A DNA stretch of 64,000 bases from Paroedura picta (lineage: Eukaryota > Chordata > Lepidosauria > Squamata > Gekkonidae). Below the pieces are notes generated by a model. That model was not told where the DNA came from and searched no databases. It saw only the letters and a program-made list of their open reading frames with translations. The stretch lies in assembly GCF_049243985.1 (NCBI RefSeq), contig NC_135369.1:22366765-22430764 (forward strand), written 5' to 3'. The translations under genes were made by a program, and so were the position numbers. Shown piece after piece: positions 38,311 to 50,200 of this stretch. How positions within the stretch are numbered: position 1 is the first letter of the stretch; each line of letters opens with the position of its first letter.

Positions 38311-40773
38311 GAAGTAGAAATACACAATTCAGAACAATGGACATGGGGGGGGGGCTGAATAATGGCAAAGAATTCTAATCTCATTACAGGTATTAATTTT
38401 GTGCCCCTAAAAGGTATCCTGTATGGCTCCTTCTATTTCTGTTCTATTTTATGATTCACACGGTCTGATTCAGGATCTCCATTCCGACTTGCATCTGACA
38501 AAAGCAGCTTTGATTCTCAACAGCTGAAAACCCAAACAAATCTTTGTGATCTGTAAGGTGCTATGACTCAAACCTGGCTCCTCTGCTGCAGACCAAGAAG
38601 GCTGCTCTCCGGAAAGGTAAGTTTTTGTTTTTTTGTCAATGAAGAGAGTTCCTTCCCCAAACACCTAGTGGCAAGGAGTGCCAAAGGTTGTTTGCGTATG
38701 GTGTGAGCAAGTTTATTCCGCTTTTAAACCAGCCGCTGCTCAGTAAACAATGCATTTTACTACCCTGCAGCAGAGATTTCTGTATTTGCTCTGTTCACCT
38801 CCCATGTCCTTATAAATTCCTCTTATCTTTCCCTCAGCTTCCCATACCTCAACTAGTTCTGCCTCTTCCTCCTTCCTTTTTCGTTATTTGCAAAGATGAT
38901 TCTCCACCTGCCCCATCATTTCTCTTGCCCCCAGATCTATCTGCAACATTGTTTTTGAGGGGAAGGGAAGAGATGAAGGACAGCAGAACATTTTGTGCTG
39001 GGAGGGAGTTCCAGAAAGATTTATTGTAACAATAATCATGCCTTTCGGAATGCAGGAGAGTCTAATTACATTCTCTGTGGACTTTGGCACTGCATCTTGC
39101 TTCAGAGGACTTGTTTCCAGAATCAATCCACCCTACAATTTAGCGTAAGTTGCAAAATGTCCACATCTTGATTTTTATGCAAATCTAAAATATTCTGGTA
39201 TTGGCCAACATCTGTATTGGACCCTCAAAAACATCCGGTTTTGGGTTTTGACAACTGATGGCAGGCACCGATCCCCGACATGTACTTTTCTCATTTGACA
39301 GCCAACGTGGTTTAGTTGGTTTGTGCTGTTTTTATATTTTGGTTTCCCAGCTAGACTCCTGGAGGCCCCTGAAGGGTGGACTCAGAATACACAGACGGTT
39401 GGCTGCTGTTGCTCCTTCATACATGTTGTTTACCAAGAAATGATAGCTATTCCAGTGCTACTGAATTTCAACTCAATGTTCAAACAATTGTGACAGGAAT
39501 TTTGGAGGGGAAAAAAAACTTTAAAGTCTTCTCTGCAATCTGAACAGCACCCCTGAAAGATGAAATGGCTTTTATTAATTACTTTTCTCAGGCAAGCCCA
39601 CACAAAAACAGAGAAAAATTGTTCTGAAACACTTCAGCCTTCTCTTGCCTGGTCTGGAGGAAACACAGGTTGACCTTTAACCTTGATTTCAACATGGAGT
39701 CTTCCTGACTGAGGTGATCGAGTGGCCAAAGGCAGTGCAGACTGCAGGGGGATGGACTCGGCTGTACCATCTCGAATTGCGGTGGAAGGAGAACTGGTTT
39801 CAAAGCCCAGTTCCCTGGAATTAGCACAGAATGTGAAGCACTAAATACCACCTTTCTCCCCGGTGAAACTATTTCATTTGGGGGATTTTCACACACAGAA
39901 ATGGGACTCTTCTGTTACCTTCACTGTCTTCCACTTTGCGTTTGCTTCATTCGGCACACGTGTAGACCAGGCCTGAGTTATATGTCCTCGACAGGTTACC
40001 TGGGATGGGGGCCTCACCCCATTAAATCCCCCTGACTGGAAATGTCTCTCACTTCAGCTGCTTTATGTCCAAATTGGAGTGGGAGACAAGATGTTCCATG
40101 GGGCCTACCTTGTTTGAGGTCTGGGATTTAAAGCCATTTTTCAACAAGGCAATTGTGGCCCTACAGTGTGAGGCAAGAAACAGACACTGGGGTTTCAGTG
40201 TCTGCCTTCTCCACTATCAAACTAGCAGAAACAACCTGCTGTCTTTCTCCATGTTCCAAAAGATCCACAGGGACTGCCTCAATCAGTGTTAATAGGCCAA
40301 CTATGGAGAAGTCCAGGTTAATATCACCTGCCACTGACCCCTTTGCCCAAGTCAGTCAAGTTTGCATCTTCTGAGCAGTGGAGATGCATCTAGGGAGTCC
40401 CTCAGGCAGATCAGGGGCAGCCCAGGCTGCAAATAGGAATCCCATACATTTCTGCTTCCTCCCTTGGAATGATGTTGCTTCTCATATACGATTGGGGTAG
40501 ATGGAAAGTTAATATAGCACAGTCTTCACTGCTCCAAGGGCATTGAACTGTGCATCCATCCAAAATGGCTGCTTTATTTTCCATAAGGATGTGCATTACT
40601 TGGAAAATTAGTGGCATGAGATGAATGGATTTAGAGGAGAAATTAAAAACAGGTCTAAATTAGTGTCGGCATCCGCTGAGCTCTGACCCACAGTATTGTT
40701 CCCCCAGTAACCAAAGTGCCTACCTTTGGGTCTGGAATTCCCTTATTCAGCAAGTGTTTGGGTTTCTTGACTT
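38311..40773. other. Intergenic between kinase and ARHGEF2, nothing recognised
   Basis: I looked here on the minus strand for F-BAR exons of the kinase and found no convincing match. Short exons could be missed. Confidence 0.35.
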
Positions 40774-41205
40774 ATTTTATTTATGTGATTTATTTCCCAC
40801 CACTCCCAAAGATGGCTCATGGCGGGTCACAAAGTCCTCAATAAAAACCCAATAAAACCCCCATTAAAAGGACGTTCAAAAATACAACAAACACAGTGAA
40901 TGTGATAAAACAACTCGATCCCCATGGCAGTAATCCAGTAACCTACTATGGAGGGGGAGGGGGAGGGCCTTCGCTGGCAAGAAACCCTAGGTGCCAACTA
41001 GCCCCGGGAGGTGGGGGACAATGATCTTCCTCACTGCCCTGGCCCCAATCATAGACCTGGTGGAAGAGCTCTGTTTTGCAGGCCCTGAGGAATGCAGAAA
41101 GTTCCCGCAGGGCCTGCAGTTCATTCCACCAGGGTCAGGGCCAGGACCGAAAAAGCCCTGGCCCTGGTTGTGGCCAGGCGTGCTTCTTTAGGGCTGGGAA
41201 TCACC
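40774..41205. mobile_element. Unclassified interspersed repeat, copy 3
   Basis: TTATTTCCCACCACTCCCAA, GAAGAGCTCTGTTTTGCAGG and CAGGACCGAAAAAGCCCTGG. Confidence 0.78.
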
Positions 41206-42948
41206 AACAAGTCAGTACATGCAGAGCGTAAAGCCCTTGACTAGTCCCTGGAAAAAGCGAGAATAATGATTGAAATTTATTAATATATTTGCTGCTAGTA
41301 GTTTATTTACACCAAGAGGTCTTGTGATATATTATGGGGTGGTTGTATCTGTGTTTAATATTTTTTAAATCTAAAGGTGTAAGCCTTTAGATGCGTGATA
41401 CATGGATGAAAAATCACATACATGAGAGATTCGGTTTTCTCCAACGTACACTAATGTGTATCCCACTTTCCACGTCCAGTCCTCCCTTGCCCTCCAACGC
41501 AAAGTATACACATTCTTGGTTTGGTTTGGTTTAATTAACTTTTTTTCCTTTCCATTTACAATTAAATCAACAAGAAACAATAAACCATTTTTCCTCTTCT
41601 CATATATATATATTTTAAAAAATCAGTGTTGATCGTTAATTTAAAAAAGAGTTTTTTGCAGCTTTCTTTTTTAATGTTTTCTATTAAGAGATGTTATTTA
41701 TCAGCACAGCAGGATTTCTTCTTAAATTATATCTTTTTCTAAAAAAAAAACCAAAAGTCCCTCTTGTCTAGGATAGTGGCTCTTAAAATAAAAACAACAA
41801 CAATGAATGCCCATCTGGCTTTTCACCCCAGATGAATACCTGCTGGCCATCAGAAGAAAAAAAAATATTGTTTTGAGGTGGGAGCAGCATTTTTATAGAT
41901 CAAAACATCTACTTGCCCAAATGGGTTGTTTCCACTCTTGCACACATCTCAATCAGAATTTGGAGGAAACATGCAATGAAACATGCTGAGGAGGACTTTT
42001 GTTCCTTTATTTGCATAAAAATGGGAAGATCTTTCAAATTAAATTCACACTTGGTAGAACATCTGCCCCGCGTGCTCGGCTCTGGAGCTAGCCTGCAATG
42101 GGTCATTTAAGTGGGCTTGAACCAGGGGGGGGGGCTTCCCTAGTGCGAGGCCCACTGTGTTCCTCCCCACACACACACACACCCCAGATTTCTTTCAATG
42201 AGGCACATGTAGGATGTGTAGTGAGTGGGTGGGGCAGCCGTGGCCCACCCCTGTGTCAAACAATCCAAAATCCCAGTCCAATGTCCTTCTGAAATCATCA
42301 GTTGCAGAACCAAGAAAAAACTCTAAACCATCATTTTGAATCCCTGGATTAATATTTTTTTTTGTCAGGTATCTTTTGAAAACATAAAATTTCCAGCTTT
42401 GGTGCAAAAAGAAAGTAACTGTACTGAGTTTTATCTTCTTTCCTGCCACGAGTAAGAACACCCTAGTTCTTATCTCTTGTCAACTCTGCTTAAAATAATT
42501 TCACAACGGAGGTCCGGATGGAGCCTTCCGATCACCATCTCCCAGGTTATCTGGTTGCTCTGTCAGCTGAGGAAAATGAGCTCTATGACTTCTCTTTCCG
42601 CTAATGCCAACGGATGGACCAGCATATGGAAGCCTCCCTCTCCCATTTCTTGCCCTTCTGGGAGCACTGAGGTCAAAGCTGTCAGGGTCTGCTACGCCAG
42701 CACCACCCACTAGGGGGAAGCATTTGCCATGTATGGCACCAATCCCAAGAGCACATGGCGTCTGCCAGGCCAATTATGGGCTGCAATCCCACAAGGCACA
42801 GCAGATGCTTAGCGCCACCATGTGTTGCTACCACGCTCTTCTCAATTTAAAGTTTCGTCCCTGGGCCTTCACCCAGTTTGTCTCAATAGGGTGCCTTTTG
42901 ATTTTGGATTCCAAAGGCAATCCAGGGTGCTTGCTGTATTGCTGAAAG
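41206..42948. other. Intergenic, AT-rich, nothing recognised
   Basis: Low complexity runs and a (CA)n at about 42170; no gene seen. Confidence 0.35.
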
Positions 42949-43072
42949 CAGGGATAGTCAAAACTGCGGCCCTCCAGTTGTTCATGGACTACAATTCCCA
43001 TGAGCCACTGGCAGGGGCTCATGGGAATTGTAGTCCACGAACATCTGGAGGACCACAGGTTGACTACCCCTG
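42949..43072. mobile_element. Fold-back hAT-type MITE (124 bp)
   Basis: Palindrome with flanks GCTGAAAG and GCTTAAAG (7 of 8). Confidence 0.92.
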
Positions 43073-44215
43073 GCTTAAAGAAGCTTGAACACAGGCTTAA
43101 ACCTTTTTCACTATGGGGAATTTGCTCTTGAAACACGGCCAGTCCTGACCTTACGGCAACTGTCAACTTCCCTTGGAAGGAGAAAAACCATACAAGGCAT
43201 TTAAACTGGTACGGGACCAACTGACGCAGCTGCAATGTAGGCACGATCTTAAAAGGGGGCTTTGTAATTGTGAGATTTGTGATCGCTCTCTTTCTGGTGA
43301 CACAGCAGACAAGTTTCCTCCCCAGGCTGGGTTGCTTTCTGAGCAGCAATTCTCCCCCCACCCCTCACTGCAAAAGTGTGTCAAAAAGGTCTTAGGTAGA
43401 CCATCCAAAGGAATACAGGATTCCAAAACAGAATCGGACCCCTCAGTTAACTGATTCAGGCCAGCAATGGAGCAGCTTGCAGGGTTAAACTCCACCCTTG
43501 GACACGGTGGGCCCGCTCCATAGTGTCGGCACAAGTCTAGTGTAAGAATTCTGTGACCTGGAGTCATCTTGCCTGACAGACTGCTCTTAAATTGGAGAGG
43601 ATTACCAGGAAGATCAAGAAGTTCCTGTGTAGTCACAGAGTCCAAAGGACAAGCAAAAAATAAATCATAATAATTTAAATGTATCCTTCACAAAAGTGGG
43701 CAGCCTCCTCCGGTCCCCTGCCCCAAAATAAATAAATTAAACTGCTTGGAAAGGAGGCAGGGAGGTAGGGAAGTTAGAAGAGGCAATTGTAGGCATCTGT
43801 GGTACCCGATTCCCTCTTGCCCCAGTCTGAATGGGAAAGGGAACCCTGCAGGGCAACACCAAGAACAATAACAAAAGAATCCCGAATCCACCATCCATCA
43901 ATGAGGAGTTCTAAAGGCCACAAAGCAGTGGTCCCAGGGGGCGCAGTGGCTCAGTTCCCTGCCCCTTCCCCCACTCTCAGGATGCGGTTTTCCACTAACC
44001 CCACTCCCTCCCACCCGCCCAAAGTTTGTTTGGTGTGATCTTTCCAGGTCCCTGAAGTTCCACGCTGTGGTCTTGATTGGAGACAAGGTGGTCTCTGGCA
44101 GGGGGGGGGCAGTCCCTGTCCGATGGCTTTGGGAAGGCATGGGGATGATCCCCCCTCACCCCAAATTTAACTATACGAAGCACCATTATCTCCAACATTC
44201 AGCTCCTGGCTGCTT
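43073..44215. other. ARHGEF2 3' flank / probable 3' UTR
   Basis: No other gene. On the minus strand the frame next to the stop runs to 44167. No clear polyadenylation signal. Confidence 0.35.
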
Positions 44216-44280
44216 TCAGCCTCTTCTGGAATGTCCTGCATCTTCGGAAAATCAGATATGTCCTGGATCTTCAGGAAATC
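44216..44280 (-). CDS. ARHGEF2: ARHGEF2 last coding exon with 27-bp duplication
   Basis: Reads [20 protein letters not shown], then G and TGA (44216-44218). The D-F-x-K-x-Q-D-I unit occurs twice; human has it once (DFTRMQDIPEE). The next frame would read [14 protein letters not shown] and end at 44167, recalling the human EETES tail, so a one-base insertion or a sequence error is possible. Confidence 0.88.
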
Positions 44281-47200
44281 TGAAAATAGTTATAAATGCT
44301 GTTAGATTTTTATTTGGATTAAAGTTTTTCCTGAATACAGGAAGCCCCCTTCCCCCAGCAAACAAGACAAAATTTAGGATGGGATACAAAACACGGCTGG
44401 GGTTTTATAGGAACCATTTGCTGATAAAAGCAATCAGGGATCTAGAATCCTGTTCCTAGGTCATTCCCACATAGCCGACCAGACTCTCTCACATTCTGAA
44501 ATGATATTTCCACCAAATCTGAACACTTGGCTGAAAGTTTGCTTAGAATATCAAATTTTGTATTTTATCACTGGTAAATAGCCCGACTCAGTGCCTTATG
44601 TTTAGATCCTCCAAACCCAACAATATCACTGAACAAGGAATAATAATAAATGGGGAAACAAACTGAATTTTGGAAGAAAGGAATTTAGGTTGTTACAAGG
44701 ACATTCGTATCAGGAGTCTCTTCTTAAAATTCTTAATTTGCAGCTTCTTGAAATGCTTAAATGCAGTTTAATTTCCTGGAAGAAAAGCATCCTGTCCAAA
44801 TGTGAGTTTCGTGAAAACTATCTGTTCGCGCCTTAAGAAACGCAGCTAGGTTTCAAGGTCCCTCTGCTAGTTTCCATGGCAGTTCAGGACTGGATAAGAG
44901 AGCAGTCACAATCAGATCTGACCTGCTGGATAAACTGTAGTGACTCCCTTCATAAGCCTTAAGTGGTTAAACAACTTTTCCCATACTGTGCTCATACTGC
45001 TGACAAGAGAGATGGTAGAATTAAATTTCTCAAAGACAGAGTGGGGCTGAACTTTGGAAAGAACCCTGCCATTCGTCCCGGAAGGAAATTCTCTGCTCTT
45101 TCAGTTTAATTAAAAAGGAATACGTTGCAGCTGCTCCGTGGCACTTGGTATATGCTCAAAGGAACTTTTCTTTAGCATATATTACTTCATGCCTGGGTGA
45201 CTTTGGACCATTCACAGTTCTCTCAGAGCTCTCTCAGTCTCACCTACCTCACAGGTGCCTGTTGTGAGGAGAGGAAAGGGAAGGCGATAGGAAGCCGCTT
45301 TGAGACTTCTTCGGGTAGAGAAAAGCGGCATATAAGAACCAACTCTTCCTCTTCTTCTTTTCACATGGTAGCAAATTAAATTTTGTTAAACTTGCCCCAG
45401 GGAGCCTGAAAGAATCCCCTCTGAGTTGCCTGCATGAGATGGTAGCCATGGGCCCCACTCCAAAGGAAACCCACCTCGTGGGCTAGAAGGAGGAGTATGT
45501 TGGATTTCTACGCCTTCCTCCTCCGACAGCACCTCCAAGTCCTGGTCACCTTCCGGAAGCCTACTGGGAATGCTGTGGAAGCCGATTTCATCCCGCTGGC
45601 AATTGATAAAGGTCCGCTGGAAGGCAAGGCTGCTGGGGGACAGAGGGTCACCTCCTCGGCTTGGCTGTTGGGAAGAGGATCGGAGAGGATAAAGATGAGA
45701 GTCGGGATTTAGTTTCAGAATGACGAATTGCTCCTGAGAAAGCACAGTCTCTGCAGACACCCAAATTTCCCAGTTGTCCCAGGCGCATGTCTCTAAGGAG
45801 CAGGATCCCCTTGCCTTACCTACTCACGGCACAGGCTGCAGGCAAAAGCCAAGGGAGTAAAGCAGACACCGGCAGGCTCATGAGAGACAATGGCAGGGCT
45901 CCCAGGGGGCCCGATTACATCCCAGTCAAAGCAACCGAATGCCAACAGGCCAGGGCTGAGGGCAGCCAGAAGCAACGGGATGACAGATGTCAAATTACAA
46001 TGAATTTGAGTAGCCTTCTGCTTCATACTGGTGTGATCCCCTGGCTGCAAAACTCTATGTCAAGAATATGAATCGCCCCTACAGGAGTCTGAAGAATCTG
46101 AATACAGCCCTTGGCCGCCCACCCACTCCACACACAAACACACCCTCCAGCGCACCCTCCTTTCCCTGATCCATGCAGCCTTGCTTCTAAAACACTGGTT
46201 GGAGTTTGTGTCCCAGCCCAAAGTGAGCACCTTACCTGAGGTGGAGTGAAGCTTTGGTACAGGGCATCGCCAGCAGGCAAGCTGCGTCTCCGGGGCTCTG
46301 CCCCCTTCCGTGCCCACAAGGCCTCCATGATTGCCCCAGGCTGCCGCAGGGTCGCTGCCTGCTTGCGGCTCTCTTCGGCCTCCCGCTCCAGCTTAGCCCG
46401 CTCCTGCTCGCTCTCCCTCAGCCGCGCCTCCAGGGCCGTAACCTCCTGAGTCTTCTCCTGGCACAGCTGCCGGCAGCGGCTCAGCTCCTCTTGCAGCAGC
46501 GTGTGCTGCTTCTGCAGGAGCGAGAGGTCGGTGGCCTGCTTGTCCACCGAGGAGGCGGGGGCTTCCTTGCGTGAACTGGTGCGGTTCAGCCTCTCCCGCC
46601 GCTCGCCGGCTTCCTGGAGCTGGAGCTCCAGGAGGGTATCCTGATGGGCCACGGCTGCCTGGAGGGCGGGAAGAGCAAGCCCGTTAGGATGAAGCGGGCA
46701 AGATCAGTATTTATGGACTAACAATAGCAATGACAACGGTTGAGTGCCATCAAGTTAAGGGTGACCTCCCATTGGGTTTCTGAGGCAAGAGATGAGCAGA
46801 GGTAGCAACCCTGCGTAGCAACCCTGGTCTTCCTTAATGGTCTCCCATCCAACTAATGACCATCGCCAATCCTGCTTCATTTCTGAGCTGAGACAAGCTT
46901 GGGCTAGTCAGGCTACAACACACATCAAGAGCATTCAGTTTATTTACTAGGCTGTTCGGAGAGACCCCCTCCAGGCTCCTGCAGCCTAATCTGCTGCTGC
47001 TGCAGTGATTTCATTTAAATCTCCCATTAACCAATCGACTCTCATTCGTGATGGCTGCTCTCCAGCCTGCAACAGAAATTATTTACGGTGCTTTATGAAC
47101 TGGAGTCAATTTTTAATCCCTGTGCACTGCTACCATTGTAGAGAATGCTACTGGGAAGTTTCAGAAAGTAAAACTAATTATCTGCCTAACAAGCTCAGTG

Positions 47201-50200
47201 TACATACAACCAATAAAAAAAAATGTTTTTTTAAAAAATCTCAGAAGAAAACCAAAGTGCTACTGAAGAAAAATAGTTGGTTTCTATACACCTCTTTTCT
47301 CTACCAGAAGGAGTCTCAAAGCAGCTTACAATCGCCTTCCCTTCTCCCCACAACGGACACACCGTGAGGTAGGTGCCGCTGAGACAGCCCTGATGTTACT
47401 GCTCTGTGAGAACAGCACTATCAAGACTGTGACAAGCCCAAGATCACCCAGATGGCTGCATGTGGCTCGCCAGATTAAAAGCCACCACTCTTAACCACTT
47501 CACCACGCTGGCTCTCAGGCTGCCAATAGACTCCCCCCCCCCAGCTGCAGCAGAAATATTTTCACCACCCACTGAACATTCAATAATGCCAGGCCTCTTC
47601 AGTAAAAAAAGTTTCAGAACAGAGGCTCGTTCTCTAGGTCCATTTCCACTTAAAGAGATGAATTCTGTATCAGATTCTAATTTTGTTGACAGATCCTAGA
47701 CAGCATCAGAACGCCCCCTACCCTTCCCTTTGCACACACAGAGCAACTCGACAGGTACAGATTTGCATTTAACAGGATCCCGCCCCATCCCTGAAGGGAG
47801 GGTTCAGACCACAATCACCTGCAAGCCGTGAAGCAGAGAATAGAGAGTCCTGAGCCGCTGCAGCACCTCCTGGATGGGTGGAAGGAAAGTGCAATCAGTC
47901 CCACAGGACCATTCGAGCTGTAAGCAGCAGAGAGCCCAGAACCTGTTATCCCGTCCCGTCCCCCCCCCCAGTCAAGGATTGCCCTCCGCCCATCTTGCTC
48001 CAATCCCTTGCCACTCACCTCCTGTGATACTTTCTGTTGTAGCTGGTTTCCATTCCCATCCTATAAGAACATAATGCAATTATGTCAGATGTGCTACCAT
48101 GGAAAAACAGACTGGCCCCATGCCTGGTCTAGAAGGGCAGCCATAAATCCTGAGGTGAACACATCCCTCTCCCACATACAAAGTCCTGGGTTCAATCCTG
48201 GCATCTTTATCCTTTTAAATGGAGTAGCTGATGACATTAAAAACCCTCTACTTGAGGCCCTGGAGGAGTTGCTGCCTGCCAGAGTAGAATTCAGGGGTGG
48301 CAAAACTGTGACTCTCCAGATGTACATGGACTATATTTCCCATAAGCCCCTGCCATCACTGGCAGGGGCTCGTGGGAATTGTAACTCATGGAAATATAGA
48401 GAGCTGCAGTTTGGCCACCCCTCGAGTAGATAATACTGAACTTGATAGGCCAAGAGCTGTCCAACTGTGTATAAAGCAGCTTCATGTATTTGGCATCACT
48501 GCTAAGGGGCCAAGGCAGAGATGGCTAAGAAGGGGCTGCCCATTTAATATCCTGGGAGCTGTCTCTTTAAAGAGCTGCCGTTTTCGGCAAGCCATGATAC
48601 CTCAATGAAACTTCCATGTTGAGAGACAGTGCGCTTCCAAGCATCTAATGCTGGGTATTGATGGTGAGAACCAGAAGCTGCTGACACACAGGTCCTTCTA
48701 GGCTGGCTCCCAGCCCTCCTTCTAGGATCCTCTGTCCATCTGCGAGAGATTCTAGCCCACCGCTGGAGCTTAAGCCAGCGCCCTCCTTACGAGCCCAGTG
48801 CTCCAAAAGAATACTGTTTCTGAATGGAAACAGAAAAAGGGAGCAGGGGACTGATGCCGTCACCCCCACTTCCCTCTCGAAAGACTCACACGTTGGTTTG
48901 ATTCGGATTCGACCCTGTTGAATTCAAGGGAGCCATTAATGCTTCCAGTCTCTCCATCTGCAGGAAAAAGACGTAAGCAAGCTGAAAGACAGAAACCCTT
49001 CCAAGCTCCTTCGCCCTCACCCTGATTTCTGTCCACTGATTCCCTCCCCTTAAATGCTATGTACATATTTAAGTGCCATCAAGTTGCAGCTGATTCACAG
49101 CAACCTGAGCAAGGGTCATTCAAGGCAAGTGAGAAACACAGGCAGTCTGCCATTGCTTCTTCTGCAGAGCCTTCCTTGGTGGTCTCCCATCCAAGTACCA
49201 ATCTTGTTTAGCTTCCAAGATACGATGAGAGAGGGCTATACCACATGACCTCCCCCCCCCATAATGGCTACTAGTGGGGGTCAGTCTTGTGAGGAAAAAT
49301 CTGCACATCAGGGGAAAGGTTACTTCAATCCGGACGGATATAGCTGTTCATACTTGTGGTGTTATTGGGGTTCGGGCTGGAACAGCCATTTGGATCATGG
49401 GTGTGGTTTTGGTCTCGATCCCAGCCGGGTCCCACGAACAAATCCTTCAGAAATTCCACTATGGATGCATTTGTCAGCAATGAAAGAGAGAAAGGGGGGG
49501 GGGGAGAGAGAGAGATGCACATTTATCATTAAAGCTTTAATTAAAGAAATCCGAGTTGACTAATTGTATGAATTTTCACTGATGCATCGATTATATCTGC
49601 ATATGGATAACGTAGCACTTGACAGGAAAATAATCTATCTACCAGTTTAAGTGAAGAGGATCTACATCTCTTGAGAGGAAGCATTCCCTCCTGGGAGGGA
49701 GGGGGAGGAGGGGAGAACTGTAAGCCATCGAAAGAAGGGCAAGATAACAGTTTAGTGGAACAATCATCTTGTTATGGATATGGAAGCACTAAGATAAGCA
49801 ATAATTACTTTTAAGCCTGCTGTTTAATCCAAAAGTAAAGAAGGTTTTTCATTGGCCATGTGTTACAGCCCTGTTGAAATATATATGCACATAATGTATT
49901 TTTCCTGTACATTTTCCAATTTTTTCTCCAAGGAGCTCAAGGCCACATGCACAGCCCCCAGCCATTTATATCTTCACAACACCCCTGCGAGGTGGGCCAG
50001 TTGTTACCTTAATATAAGAGATTCAAGAATCCATCCTACTCTCCACACATATTGTTACATTCTAGTGTGAGCGACATAAGAGGATTATGAATGCAGAAGG
50101 ACTGCCTCACCATGGCCTGGGTCACTGGCAGCAGGGCCAGCTGAATCCCAACCATGTCCCTTTACTGTGTGCTACATAGATGTAGGATTCATCCTTAAGG

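Noticed and set aside
43163-43645. 160-codon minus ORF considered as another ARHGEF2 or kinase exon
   Set aside because: No similarity to either family and no consistent splice sites; it lies after the ARHGEF2 stop.
49066-49250. Possible 5S rRNA gene
   Set aside because: Only the middle of 5S rRNA is present, diverged and attached to a SINE tail, in several copies.
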